Positions 32,275 through 43,700 of a stretch of 64,000 bases of DNA are shown here, piece by piece. Source of the DNA: Macrostomum hystrix (taxonomy: Eukaryota > Platyhelminthes > Macrostomidae). The translations under genes were made by a program, and so were the position numbers. The notes beneath the pieces are model-generated. The model worked only from the letters and a program-made list of their open reading frames with translations. It was not told the origin of the DNA and searched no databases. Each line of letters opens with the position of its first letter. The stretch's first letter is position 1. Where the stretch lies: positions 977,001 to 1,041,000 of the forward strand of contig CATNEN010000030.1 in assembly GCA_950097015.1 (NCBI GenBank), read 5' to 3'.

Positions 32275-33332
32275 TGCGGTTCTAGCTGCGATTCTAGCTG
32301 CGATTCTAGCTGTGATTCTAGCTGCGATTCTAGCTGCGACCTAGCTGCGATTCTAGCTGCGATTCTAGCTGCGATTCTAGCTGCGACCTAGCTGCGATTC
32401 TAGCTGCGATTCTAGCTGCGATTCTAGCTGCGATTCTAGCTGCGATTCTTGCTGCGATTCTAGCTGCGATTCCAACTGCGATTCTAGCTGCGATTCTAGC
32501 TGCGATTCTAGCTGCGATTCTAGCTGCGATTCTAGCTGCGATTCTAGCTACGGTTCTAGCTGCGATTCTAGCTGCGATTCTAGCTGCGATTCTTGCTGCG
32601 ACCTAGCTGCGATTCTAGCTGCGATTCTAGCTGCGATTCTAGCTGCGATTCTAGCTGCGATTCTTGCTGCGATTCTAGCTGCGATTCCAACTGCGATTCT
32701 AGCTGCGATTCTAGCTGCGATTCTAGCTGCGATTCTAGCTGCGATTCTAGCTGCGATTCTAGCTACGGTTCTAGCTGCGATTCTAGCTGCGATTCTAGCT
32801 GCGATTCTTGCTGCGATTCTAGCTGCGATTCTAGCTGCGATTCTAGCTGCGATTCTAGCTGCGATTCTAGCTGCGATTCTAGCTGCGATTCTAGCTGCGA
32901 TTTTAGCTGCGATTCTAGCTGCGATTCTAGCTCCGATTCTAGCTACGGTTCTAACTGCGATTCTAGCTGCGATTCTAGCTGCGATTCTAGCTGCGATTCT
33001 AGCTGCGATTCTAGCTACGGTTCTAGCTGCGATTCTAGTTGCGATTCTAGCTGCGATTCTAGCTGCGATTCTAGCTGCGATTCTAGCTGTGATTCTAGCT
33101 ACGGTTCTAACTGCGATTCTAGCTGCGATTCTAGCTGCGATTCTAGCTGCGATTCTAGCTCCGATTCTAGCTACGGTTCTAACTGCGATTCTAGCTGCGA
33201 TTCTAGCTGCGATTCTAGCTGCGATTCTAGCTGCGATTCTTGCAACAATTCTTGTTGTGATTCTAGCTTTGATTCTAGCTGCGTTTCCTGCTGCGATTCC
33301 AGCTGCCGTACTAGCTGCGATTTCATTTTCCT
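32275..33332. repeat. 12-nt minisatellite
   Basis: About 88 copies of ATTCTAGCTGCG. A segment of roughly 180 bp with the variants CTTGCTGCG, TCCAACTGCG and TAGCTACGG in the same order occurs twice (about 32440-32600 and 32660-32815), showing block duplication. Confidence 0.95.
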
Positions 33333-33990
33333 GCTGTGATTCTTATCTAATTATATAACCGTTTTTACTATTCTACACCCAGACGCAACTTAAAAAATCT
33401 GTCTGACATAGCAACAATGAGTTGTTTACAGTGGTTACCAATGGTCGGGTGACATTAGTATGAGACGTTAGTTTCTATGTACCTATCTATCACAAACAAC
33501 TCTATTGGTCAATGCCAAAAATGGTCATGAAAATAGTGCGAAAAAGTGCAGTTAGCGGGAAAAGAATGGTCAAAATAATAATTTAGGCCCGAAATCTCAC
33601 GAAGCGTGTAGTAAGTGTGTCTATAGATGAACACTTATTATCACATAAGGAGAATAAAACTATTTTTAAACGAGAGAAAACTGTGATTATACGACTGTAA
33701 GGGAAAAAATTTGAAACAGAAAAATATACTTAACATAATTAATTGTTTTTAAGCATCGTTTAGTCGATTCGAACTTGTGTAGCAAAGATAAACATGATTG
33801 GACAACTAGTCTGTTAATATTATGTAGCATTTTCTCATGCTGACAAGACTCAATACGACAAAAAGTTATTTACAAACGAGTAGTTTTAATGTTTGAACTG
33901 GTTTATTAAAAAAGATGCTAAAACGTTAAAATGGCCTATTTTCGATATTCTTAATCCGTAACACTAGAAAACCTAGAAACCTGGATTCAG
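33333..33990. other. AT-rich spacer downstream of the GPCR gene
   Basis: No gene. TTTATT at 33902-33907 is AATAAA on the minus strand and could be the GPCR polyadenylation signal, placing the 15-nt array at 33993-34400 in its 3' UTR. Confidence 0.4.
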
Positions 33991-33992
33991 GA

Positions 33993-34402
33993 AATCGTGA
34001 CTCCGTGAATCGTGACTCCGTGAATCGTGACTCCGTGAATCGTGACTCCGCGAATCGTGACTCTGTGAATCGTGACTCCGCGAATCGTGACTCCGTGAAT
34101 CGTGATTCCGTGAATCGTGACTCCGCGAATCGTGACTCCGCGAATCGTGACTCCGCGAATCGTGACTCCGAGAATCGTGACTCCGAGAATCGTGACTCCG
34201 AGAATCGTGACTCCGCGAATCGTGACTCCGAGAATCGTGACTCCGCGAATCATGACTCCGCGAATCGTGACTCCGTGAATCGTGACTCCGCGAATCGTGA
34301 TTCCGTGAATCGTGACTCCGTGAATCGTGACTCCGCGAATCGTGACTCCGTGAATCGTGATTCCGTGAATCGTGATTCCGCGAATCGTGACTCCGCGAAT
34401 CG
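33993..34402. repeat. 15-nt minisatellite at the GPCR 3' end
   Basis: About 27 copies of AATCGTGACTCCGCG with GTG/GAG/ATT variants. It ends within a few bases of the GPCR stop codon, so it likely lies in the 3' UTR. Confidence 0.94.
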
Positions 34403-34407
34403 CTTGT

Positions 34408-34754
34408 TTAAATCGCCTGCAACGCGCCACATTCCTCATCGTCTAGTCTGACGCTGATGCCATCATTGACGTGATTCCGCTCCGGCAGCAGTCTACGCGA
34501 ATCCGCCGCCGCGATCGCGGCGGCTCCCGGCGAGGTCGACGACGACAGCTCCTGCATGGGGAGGCTGGCACCGGAAGCGGCCTTGGCGGCCTTCAGCTGG
34601 CGCTGGCGCTGCTGCAGCAGCCGCTGCTGCTGCTGTTGCTGCTGCTGGTGGTTTTGTGGGGCGCAGCTGCGCTGCTGATAAACGCTGACTGCTCCACCGC
34701 CGGCCTCCTCGCGGCAGCAGGTAAAAATTTTGAGAAATTCTGCGCGAAAACGAG
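34408..34754 (-). CDS. GPCR exon 5: helix 8 and cytoplasmic tail
   Basis: After CCCTACGCCAG it completes a Ser codon and codes RFRAEFLKIFTCCREE, a typical helix 8 with terminal cysteines, then a Gln-rich stretch encoded by CAG/CAA codons and a Ser/Ala-rich tail ending ECGALQAI and TAA. The phase 1 entry fits exon 4. Confidence 0.85.
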
Positions 34755-37700
34755 CTGGCGTAGGGTGGGGGGGGCGAAGTGAACTGTTGTTTTTTCGTGT
34801 TTCCATGTGCTGGCCATCCAATTGGCGAGATCTCTCGCCTAATATATCTACGAGTATTATCTCCTGATCTCTTTAACGCCTCTAATCCCCTACTTCGCCA
34901 AAATCCATTTAATCGCCCTAATCTCTTTAATCACCCTAATCTCCTTAACTGCCCTAATCTCCTTAATCACCCTTGGTTTCTCGCCATTCCAGATCCCCTT
35001 CATCAGCAATCTGGAGATAATTATAATCAGCGATTATCAGCGATTTGAAATAAAAGTCCGTAAAAAAATATGTATGAATCTCGAAGGAGGGGAAATAACT
35101 TGCTATCAGAAAACTGGAGCGAGAGAATGCGAAAAAATGGAGATTTCTGGCACCAATTGAGCTCCAATGCGCCCTGTGGACTTGGTAAACAGTCTTCTCC
35201 AGGTTGTCCCACTGGGAATTGAGGGCCGGTGAGAGGTAGAGAGAGAGAGAGTTGAGCAGAGGATGTGTCAGGAATTTGGCGAGGCCCAGAAAGATGTCAT
35301 CAAGTGTGCGGGTCCCACAGACTTCCCAAAGCCAAGCTGGGGCAGTCCGTTCTCAGTGTAAACTGGGCAACCCCGCATTTCGTTCTTACTTTTCAGCGAA
35401 AAAAACCAGCGAAAGCTTTGAGCCGAACAGGCAAACAGAAGCGGCTTCATAGACCTCCTCAATCTCTCTTTCTCTCTCATCTCTGGGCCGACCATTTCTG
35501 CTGAAATCTTCTCTTGCCCTCGTTTCTTTGGGAATTTTTTTGTTTGAAGTTCCTATCTTGAAGGTCCGTTTTTCTGCATGCACCGGCTATGAGTACTTTG
35601 GGATTTTTCTACTGGGAAATTAAACCGAAAAATACGAATTCCCTCAATGAGAGATGGATTGAGAGTGACTGAGAGATGGATTGAGAGTGACTGAGAGATG
35701 GATTGAGAGTGACTGAGAGATGGATTGAGAGAGACTGAGAGATGGATTGAGAGTGACTGAGAGATGGATTGAGAGTGACTGAGAGATGGATTGAGAGTGA
35801 CTGAGAGATGGATTGAGAGTGACTGAGAGATGGATTGAGAGTGACTGAGAGATGGATTGAGAGTGATTGAGAGATGGATTGAGAGTGACTGAGAGATGGA
35901 TTGAGAGTGACTGAGAGATGGATTGAGAGTGATTGAGAGATGGATTGAGAGTGATTGAGAGATGGATTGAGAGAGACTGAGAGATGGATTGAGAGTGACT
36001 GAGAGATGGATTGAGAGTGACTGAGAGATGGATTGAGAGTGACTGAGAGATGGATTGAGAGTGACTGAGAGATGGATTGAGAGTGACTGAGAGATGGATT
36101 GAGAGTGACTGAGAGATGGATTGAGAGTGACTGAGAGATGGATTGAGAGTGACTGAGAGATGGATTGAGAGTGACTGAGAGATGGATTGAGAGTGACTGA
36201 GAGATGGATTGAGAGTGACTGAGAGATGGATTGAGAGTGACTGAGAGATGGATTGAGAGTTACTGAGAGATGGATTGAGAGAGACTGAGAGATGGATTGA
36301 GAGTGACTGAGAGATGGATTGAGAGTGACTGAGAGATGGATTGAGAGTGACTGAGAGATGGATTGAGAGTGACTGAGAGATGGATTGAGAGTGACTGAGA
36401 GATGGATTGAGAGTGATTGAGAGATGGATTGAGAGTGACTGAGAGATGGATTGAGAATGACTGAGAGATGGATTGAGAGTGACTGAGAGATGGATTGAGA
36501 GTGATTGAGAGATGGATTGAGAGTGATTGAGAGATGGATTGAGAGAGACTGAGAGATGGATTGAGAGTGACTGAGAGATGGATTGAGAGTGACTGAGAGA
36601 TGGATTGAGAGTGACTGAGATATGGATTGAGAGTGACAGAAAGACAGATGAAAAGAGACAGGCATGGAGACTGTGAGAAGCGGGCAGAGATCAGTCTGAA
36701 GATGTCAGCCAAATCAGGGATGGATTACCAGATAGCAGGGATAATTTAGATTCTGACTCAGACCTGTGGGAGGGGCAATAAACTTGACCGTAAAAAAAAC
36801 GCCAAACAACAGATCCAATGCCAGATAGGAGACTATCCCTTGCCTAGTCTCGTGATATATGTCTTTACGCAGTTTTTTATCCAGAAAAAAAATTGATGAA
36901 TGACGAAAATGTAGTTGTTTTTTGCAGTCTACTTCACGAACCCTAGTCGAGTTATTTCCTTTCTGTCTGTTATACAACCTGCTCGAGAATGTTTATGAGA
37001 TGCAGCAGCAGCAGCAGCAGCGACAGTAGTTAGGCGGCGATGATGAAGGCTTAGAGTGGCTTTCCGAGAATTTATTGCTTCAACGAAAAATTCCTCCAAC
37101 CAGAGTCGCCAATTAGGGTACCCTGAAACGGCTCATAAAATATTCACAGCGTCCTTTGGCTTGCGTGTCCGAGTTGCAACCCTAACCTGATGACTGGAGT
37201 TGAAAAAATTACCCGCTTTGCATATCCCAAGAGGCGATCTTTGAATAAATGAAGGAGCTACAGACGCATTCAGCTAACATCGGAGACTTACAGCTCATAA
37301 ATGTGTACACAATAGGATTTATCGCCGAGTTAAAGTAGCAAATCCAGTGCGAGAATAGCACAATGCTCTGAACAATCTTCTTGGCGTGCTGCTTGTTCTT
37401 GAACATGTCTACCCGGCTGATGTGGCCTTGCCTGCTCAGCGGGTGTGTTTAAAAGTTCTTATGTGGCTTGTTATTATGTGTTGCTAGGCAACTGTGAGGC
37501 TAGGCAACTGTGTTGCTAGGCAACTGTGTTGCTAGGCAACTGTTTTGCTAGGCAACTGTGTTGCTAGGCAACTGTGTTGCTAGGCAACTGTGTTGCTAGG
37601 CAACTGTGTTGCTAGGCAACTGTGTTGCTAGGCAACTGTGTTGCTAGGCAACTGTGTTGCTAGGCAACTGTGTTGCTAGGCAACTGTGTGGCTAGGCAAC

Positions 37701-40700
37701 TGTGTTGCTAGGCAACTGTGTTGCTAGGCAACTGTGTTGCTAGGCAACTGTGTTGCTAGGCAACTGTGTACTCCTGGAATAATATGTCAAATGTTTTTTC
37801 AGCCACACAATATTGCTAGGCAATTTCTGTCAGATCCTTCACTATACTTACGCGGCGCGCAGAATGTGCACCGGCAGGTAGCAGAGGAAGAAGATGAGCA
37901 CAATGGCAATCAGCATCAGGGCTGTCCGGCGGCGCTGCTTCAAAGTGGCATCACCGGTCCTATTGGCGGACGACTGCTGGCCTGCCATTGGGATCAGGGA
38001 AATTGATGTCGAATCGGAGCACCGCGGATTCCCTTCATCCTAACTCCCTTAATAATAATTGAAGGAGGGCTGCAGGCAATGGCACGTCATTAGGTGACAG
38101 TGGACCTAGCGAGGAGGCAATTCAGCCCATTTCGCTGACTCCCGAGCATACGCTCACACAGGTGAGTAGATTTGCCTCGACTTTCTCATCGTCAGGCAGT
38201 TTACACTCTAATTGTGCCTTGGAGATTCGCCCTCAAGGACGTAAATGGCACGACAAGCCCCCAAGCCTTCTCTCCGCGGCTGCGCCCCAAATGAATGTGG
38301 CCTCGCCGCGGAATCGAGCTCAGGACCTTGGCGCGAGATGCAAATGCGTTACAGCTATGCAACTGACCCCTCCTAACTTCCTTCATTCAACTCCCTTCAT
38401 ATCAGTCCCTTCACCTCACTCCCTTCATTCAACTCCCTTCATATCAGTCCCTTCATCTCACTCCCTTCATTCAACTCCCTTCATATCAGTCCCTTCATCT
38501 CACTCCCTTCATTCAACTCCCTTCATATTAGTCCCTTCATCTCACTCCCTTCATTCAACTCCTTTCATTCAACTCCCTTCATATCAGTCCATTCATCTCA
38601 CTCCCTTCATTCAACTCCCTTCATATCAGTCCCTTCACCTCACTCCCTTCATTCAACTCCCTTCATATCAGTCCCTTCATCTCACTCCCTTCATTCAACT
38701 CCTTTCATTCAACTCCCTTCATATCAGTCCCTTCATCTCACTCCCTTCATTCAACTCCCTTCATATCAGTCCCTTCACCTCACTCCCTTCATTCAACTCC
38801 TTTCATTCAACTCCCTTCATATCAGTCCCTTCACCTCACTCCCTTCATTCAACTCCTTTCATTCAACTCCCTTCATATCAGTCCATTCATCTCACTCCCT
38901 TCATTCAAATCCCTTCATATCAGTTCCTTCATCTCACCTCGTTCATCTCTGTCCCTTCATCTCAATCCATAAATCTAAATCCCTTCATCTCAGCCCATTC
39001 ATCCAGTCTCACCGGCACTCCTGGCCGTCTCTCCTGGTACGGCTGAGTACCAGAGGCGGCGGCAGATCATTGTGTAGGCCACCAGCATCCAGGCAAGCGG
39101 TAGGACAAAGAACAGCACAGAGTCGACCACTTTAGCGACAGTGTCTGGATCCATTGCGGCAGAGATGGCCATAGAAGGTCCAAGCTGGCCAGTAGCATTG
39201 CTGTCAGACGCATTGGTATAGTACAGCTTTGGTCCCCAGGTCGAGCGACACTGGGTTAACAGAATCTGATCCTTTGGCAGAGCTGCAAACGGTTCAGTCT
39301 CCATCTTGAACGGATAGTGCAAATTTGACACCATCGCGACAGTCCAGATGAGCATAATCAGATTGCAGATCCGGCGCTTTGTAGTTTTAAACGTCAACGG
39401 AAAACAGATTGCCAGCAGTCGCTCGCACGAGTTGAACGTCAGGGTCAGGACTGAGACAGTCACTGAGATTGGCTGCGGTAGTTGGGGGATTGGGGCGTGG
39501 TTGTAATATATATAAATATAAAGGGGTTGTAGCCTAGTGATTAGGGCGTTGGACTCACGACTTAAAGGTCGGGGGTTCGATTCCTGAGTCGACTAGAACA
39601 ATTTGTGTCCTTTAGCTAAGACACTTAACCCTGCATTGCTTCAGTTCACCCAACTGTTAAATGGGTACCAGCATCAGCTGGGATAATTGAGGGTGGGTGT
39701 GGCGTCCCCCCCAGTCCATGGACTGAACAGCCGTACGCAGCCTTCAGATGGGCTTCAATAGCTGCGGCTGTGCTGTCGGCTGCACATCTGGCTCAATCGG
39801 GCAGGTTTCAAAAAAAGAATTCTTATTATTGATATTAGAAATATAAAAATTGCAGAAGGGCTATGGGCCATGGCACATCATTTGGTGACTCTAGACTCGC
39901 AGCCAGCGAGGAGGCAATTCTGCCTGCCCATTTCGCTGACTCCTGAGCACACACGCACACAGATACCGTACGCAGGCACACGCTCACACAGGTGTGTAAA
40001 TCTGCCCTGACTTTTTCGTCATCATCCCTTGGAGGTTGGCTCTTAAGGGCGTCTCAAGCCTTCTCTCCGAGGCTGCGACCCAAATAAATATGGCCTCGCC
40101 GCGGAATCGAGCTCAGGGACACTGGTGCGAGAGGCAAACGCGTTAACCGCTCTGCCACCGACCCGCCGGGCCGCGGTTGGCAACTGATAAGAATCTGTTC
40201 CATTTCCGGTTGAGCTGATGAAATTCTTAGATTTTTTATCCTCCAGCTATCAGCGGGTGGATTCTGGCGGCGGGGGGATATTTTCCCCTCCTCGCCAGCA
40301 ACTTTTCGCACTTAAGTCAATCGGCTCAGGTAAAGTTGCGATCGATAAGCAACAGCAGAGGAAGCAGATTGAAGTCTGGAACAAATACTGTTGACTTTTC
40401 TCATCAAAGAAAGAATTCAAAGAGAGAAAGAGGAAGGAAATTTTGGATTGGGGGGAGGAATCCACCTTAGCAGCAGCTTCTAAACGAACCAAGTGATTTC
40501 TACAAACAAGACCGCATAGCAACCAGAGCCTTAAGTTGACCGACTGGCAGAAGTGCCTGGCCTCGCTTGGTCTATTGAAAATAGGCCTTCCTTCTTGGGA
40601 CACATCAGGCGAGATGAGGAGGCCGTTAGCCTAGTCCTAATCTTTCATTTCCTGTTAGGAAGAATCAAAGCCACTTTCCCGTCAGCCCTGGAGCTAGGGA

Positions 40701-43700
40701 TTATCCGGGAGCTAGGCGGTGAGTCGAAATTTTTAACCCCCTGCCATCTGTGTGTGCGTTACGCGCTGGAGGAAGTCTCTGAAATTTTCCTGGGAGCATG
40801 CAAATATTTCTCTGTTCAGTTGAAGCAATTTAGTTAGATGACATCTGTCAGAAGCTAATGCTTCTTCTTCTTTTAGACAAAATAGCAGATTCTCTCTAAA
40901 TTGCATGAAAACATCTGTCTAGCCAATGAATTTAAATGATTTAAGTGGACGTGAAGATAAAAATCGATTCGATTCAGAATAGATCTAGAATAGACGGAGA
41001 ATAGATCTAGAATAGACGGAGAATAGATCTAGAATAGACGGAGAATAGATCTAGAATAGACGGAGAATAGATCTAGAATAGACGGAGAATAGATCAAGTA
41101 TAGACGGAGAATAGATCTAGTATAGAAGGAGAATAGATCTAGTATAGAAGGAGAATAGATCTAGAAAAGACGGAGAGTAGATCTAGAAAAGACGGACCGT
41201 AGATCTAGAATCGATGGAGAATAGATTTTGAATCGATGGAGAATAGATCTAGAATCGATGAAGAGTAGATCTAGAATCGATGGAGAATAGATCTAGAATC
41301 GATGGAGAATAGATCTAGAATCGATGGAGAGTAGAACTAGAATCGATGGAGAATAGATCTAGAATCGATGGAGAATAGATCTAGAATCGATGGAGAATAG
41401 ATCTTGAATCGATGGAGAGTAGATCTAGAATCGATGGAGAATAGATCTAGAATCGATGGAGAGTAGATCTTGAATCGATGGAGAGTAGATCTAGAATCGA
41501 TGGAGAGTAGATCTAGAATCGATGGAGAATAGATCTAGAATCGATGGAGAGTAGATCTAGAATCGATGGAGAATAGATCTAGAATCGATGGAGAATAGAT
41601 CTAGAATCGATGGAGAATAGATCTAGAATCGATGGAGAGTAGATCTAGAATCGATGGAGAGTAGATCTAGAATCGTTGGAGAGTAGATCTAGAATCGATG
41701 GAGAGTAGATCTAGAATCGTTGGAGAATAGATCTTGAATCGATGGAGAGTAGATCTAGAATCGTTGGAGAATAGATCTTGAATCGATGGAGAATAGATCT
41801 ACAATCGATGGAGAGTAGATCTAGAATCGATGGAGAATAGATCTAGAATCGATGGAGAATAGATCTTGAATCGATGGAGAGTAGATCTAGAATCGATGGA
41901 GAGTAGATCTAGAATCGATGGAGAGTAGATCTAGAATCGTTGGAGAATAGATCTTGAATCGATGGAGAATAGATCTAGAATCGATGGAGAATAGATCTAG
42001 AATCGATGGAGAATAGATCTAGAATCGATGGAGAATAGATCTAGAATCGATGGAGAGTAGATCTAGAATCGTTGGAGAATAGATCTTGAATCGATGGAGA
42101 ATAGATCTAGAATCGATGGAGAGTAGATCTAGAATCGATGGAGAGTAGATCTAGAATCGATGGAGAATAGATCTAGAATCGATGGAGAATAGATCTATTA
42201 GATCTATCTAGAAAATAGATCTCGAATAGACCGAGAACCGATGAAGCAAATGAATTTAGCTGACAAATGAACCAACTGAAACTATAATTTGATCAATTCT
42301 AGCATTACGAGAAGCACAGAAACTTGACTAATACAAGAGACGATATGAAAGCGATGCATTGACGCTGCAGAAAAAATATGGGTGAGCGAGGGTGGCGAGT
42401 GGCTTCTGGGAATTAAATTGGCCCTCAAATGATGGAGAGTCGAATCAAGAAAGAATGCTCCTAGAGAGGATCAACGGACTGAAGGGGATTATAAGACGAC
42501 TCAATATAGTGAAGGCTTGGAAGACTGCTTTTGATGAGAAACTCACTGGATGAAGCTCAAAGGCAATGAGATGCAAAAATAGACGACTGCTAATATACTC
42601 TTAGAAGAGGAAATTTAAGTCTGCTGCTGCTGCTGCTGCTGCTGCTGCCGAAGACAAATGATGGCTCAGACGAATATAATTCAGTAAGTATATTGTGTAT
42701 ATAGACCCACGAAGAGAAAAGAAAACTACAGTCCTATTGTCCAGTATTGATCGTGGTTCTGGGAATTGTGCTTCTCTTTTTTCTTGGACAGGAAATTAGT
42801 CAAAGCAAACAGAGAAAACAACAAAACTTCTAGCTTGATTTGCTCGATGACATATTTGGAATTCGAGATAGGAAAAGGAGAGGCACGGAAATGATCATAT
42901 TTTGATTTTGTAGCGACGAAAAGTTGCTTGTCGTCAGGCAAAGCATTATAGTTGTGTTGTGATTTAATAGTTTTCTATGTACTGTATTTTTCGGTGCCCT
43001 TTCACTGTCGCGTTGAACTTTGAGTCGCTTACCCCCTGCTCCTGTCTGTGCTCTGCGCCTGCCTGCCTACCAATTTCTCTCACCCCTGGCGTCTGATTGG
43101 TTGAGCCAAGACGTTTGCGTACCCTGGTTATTGTTATCTCTCGTTCCTGCCCTCTCATTGGTTCGCGTCTCGCCCAGTTGTCTCATTGACCCTGCGTGAT
43201 TGGCGAGGCTGCAGCTTAGCCCCCCTGGGTGAGCAGGTATTATTTATTGGCGTGCGCGCGCTCGTTCCCCTCTGGCGAGACTGTTTTGGTTTTGTTTGAG
43301 CACTCCAACCACAGCCTACTCTGGAAAACTCATCAACTCAGCCAGCTCAGCCGAGCGCAAACCAGAACTGCTAGCCTACGTAAGTGTCGTTCTGCCTCTG
43401 TCTTTTCGGGTTCAGTCACTAGGATTTTGTCACCAGGGCCTGTGCATTCGTTGCGACCTTGGTTGCCGGCTTACTGCCTGTGCGTCTAGTGCGACAGTAG
43501 GCCGACACATAGTAAGACGGAAGTTCTGAACAGGTAAACCCAGTCTCCTTTTGATGATTCACAGGTAAACCCAGTCTCTTTTGATGATTCACAGGTAAAC
43601 CCAGTCTCCTTTTGATGATTCACAGGTAAACCCAGTCTCTTTTGATGATTCACAGGTAAACCCAGTCTCCTTTTGATGATTCACAGGTGAACCCAGTCTC

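Noticed and set aside
39540-39600. Functional tRNA gene
   Set aside because: Good box B but an imperfect anticodon stem, and an attached 200-bp SINE body with a second genomic copy.
40553-40837. Reverse-transcriptase remnant suggested by a FLGHIRRDEE-like phrase
   Set aside because: Only one short phrase fits; no catalytic motif or neighbouring support.
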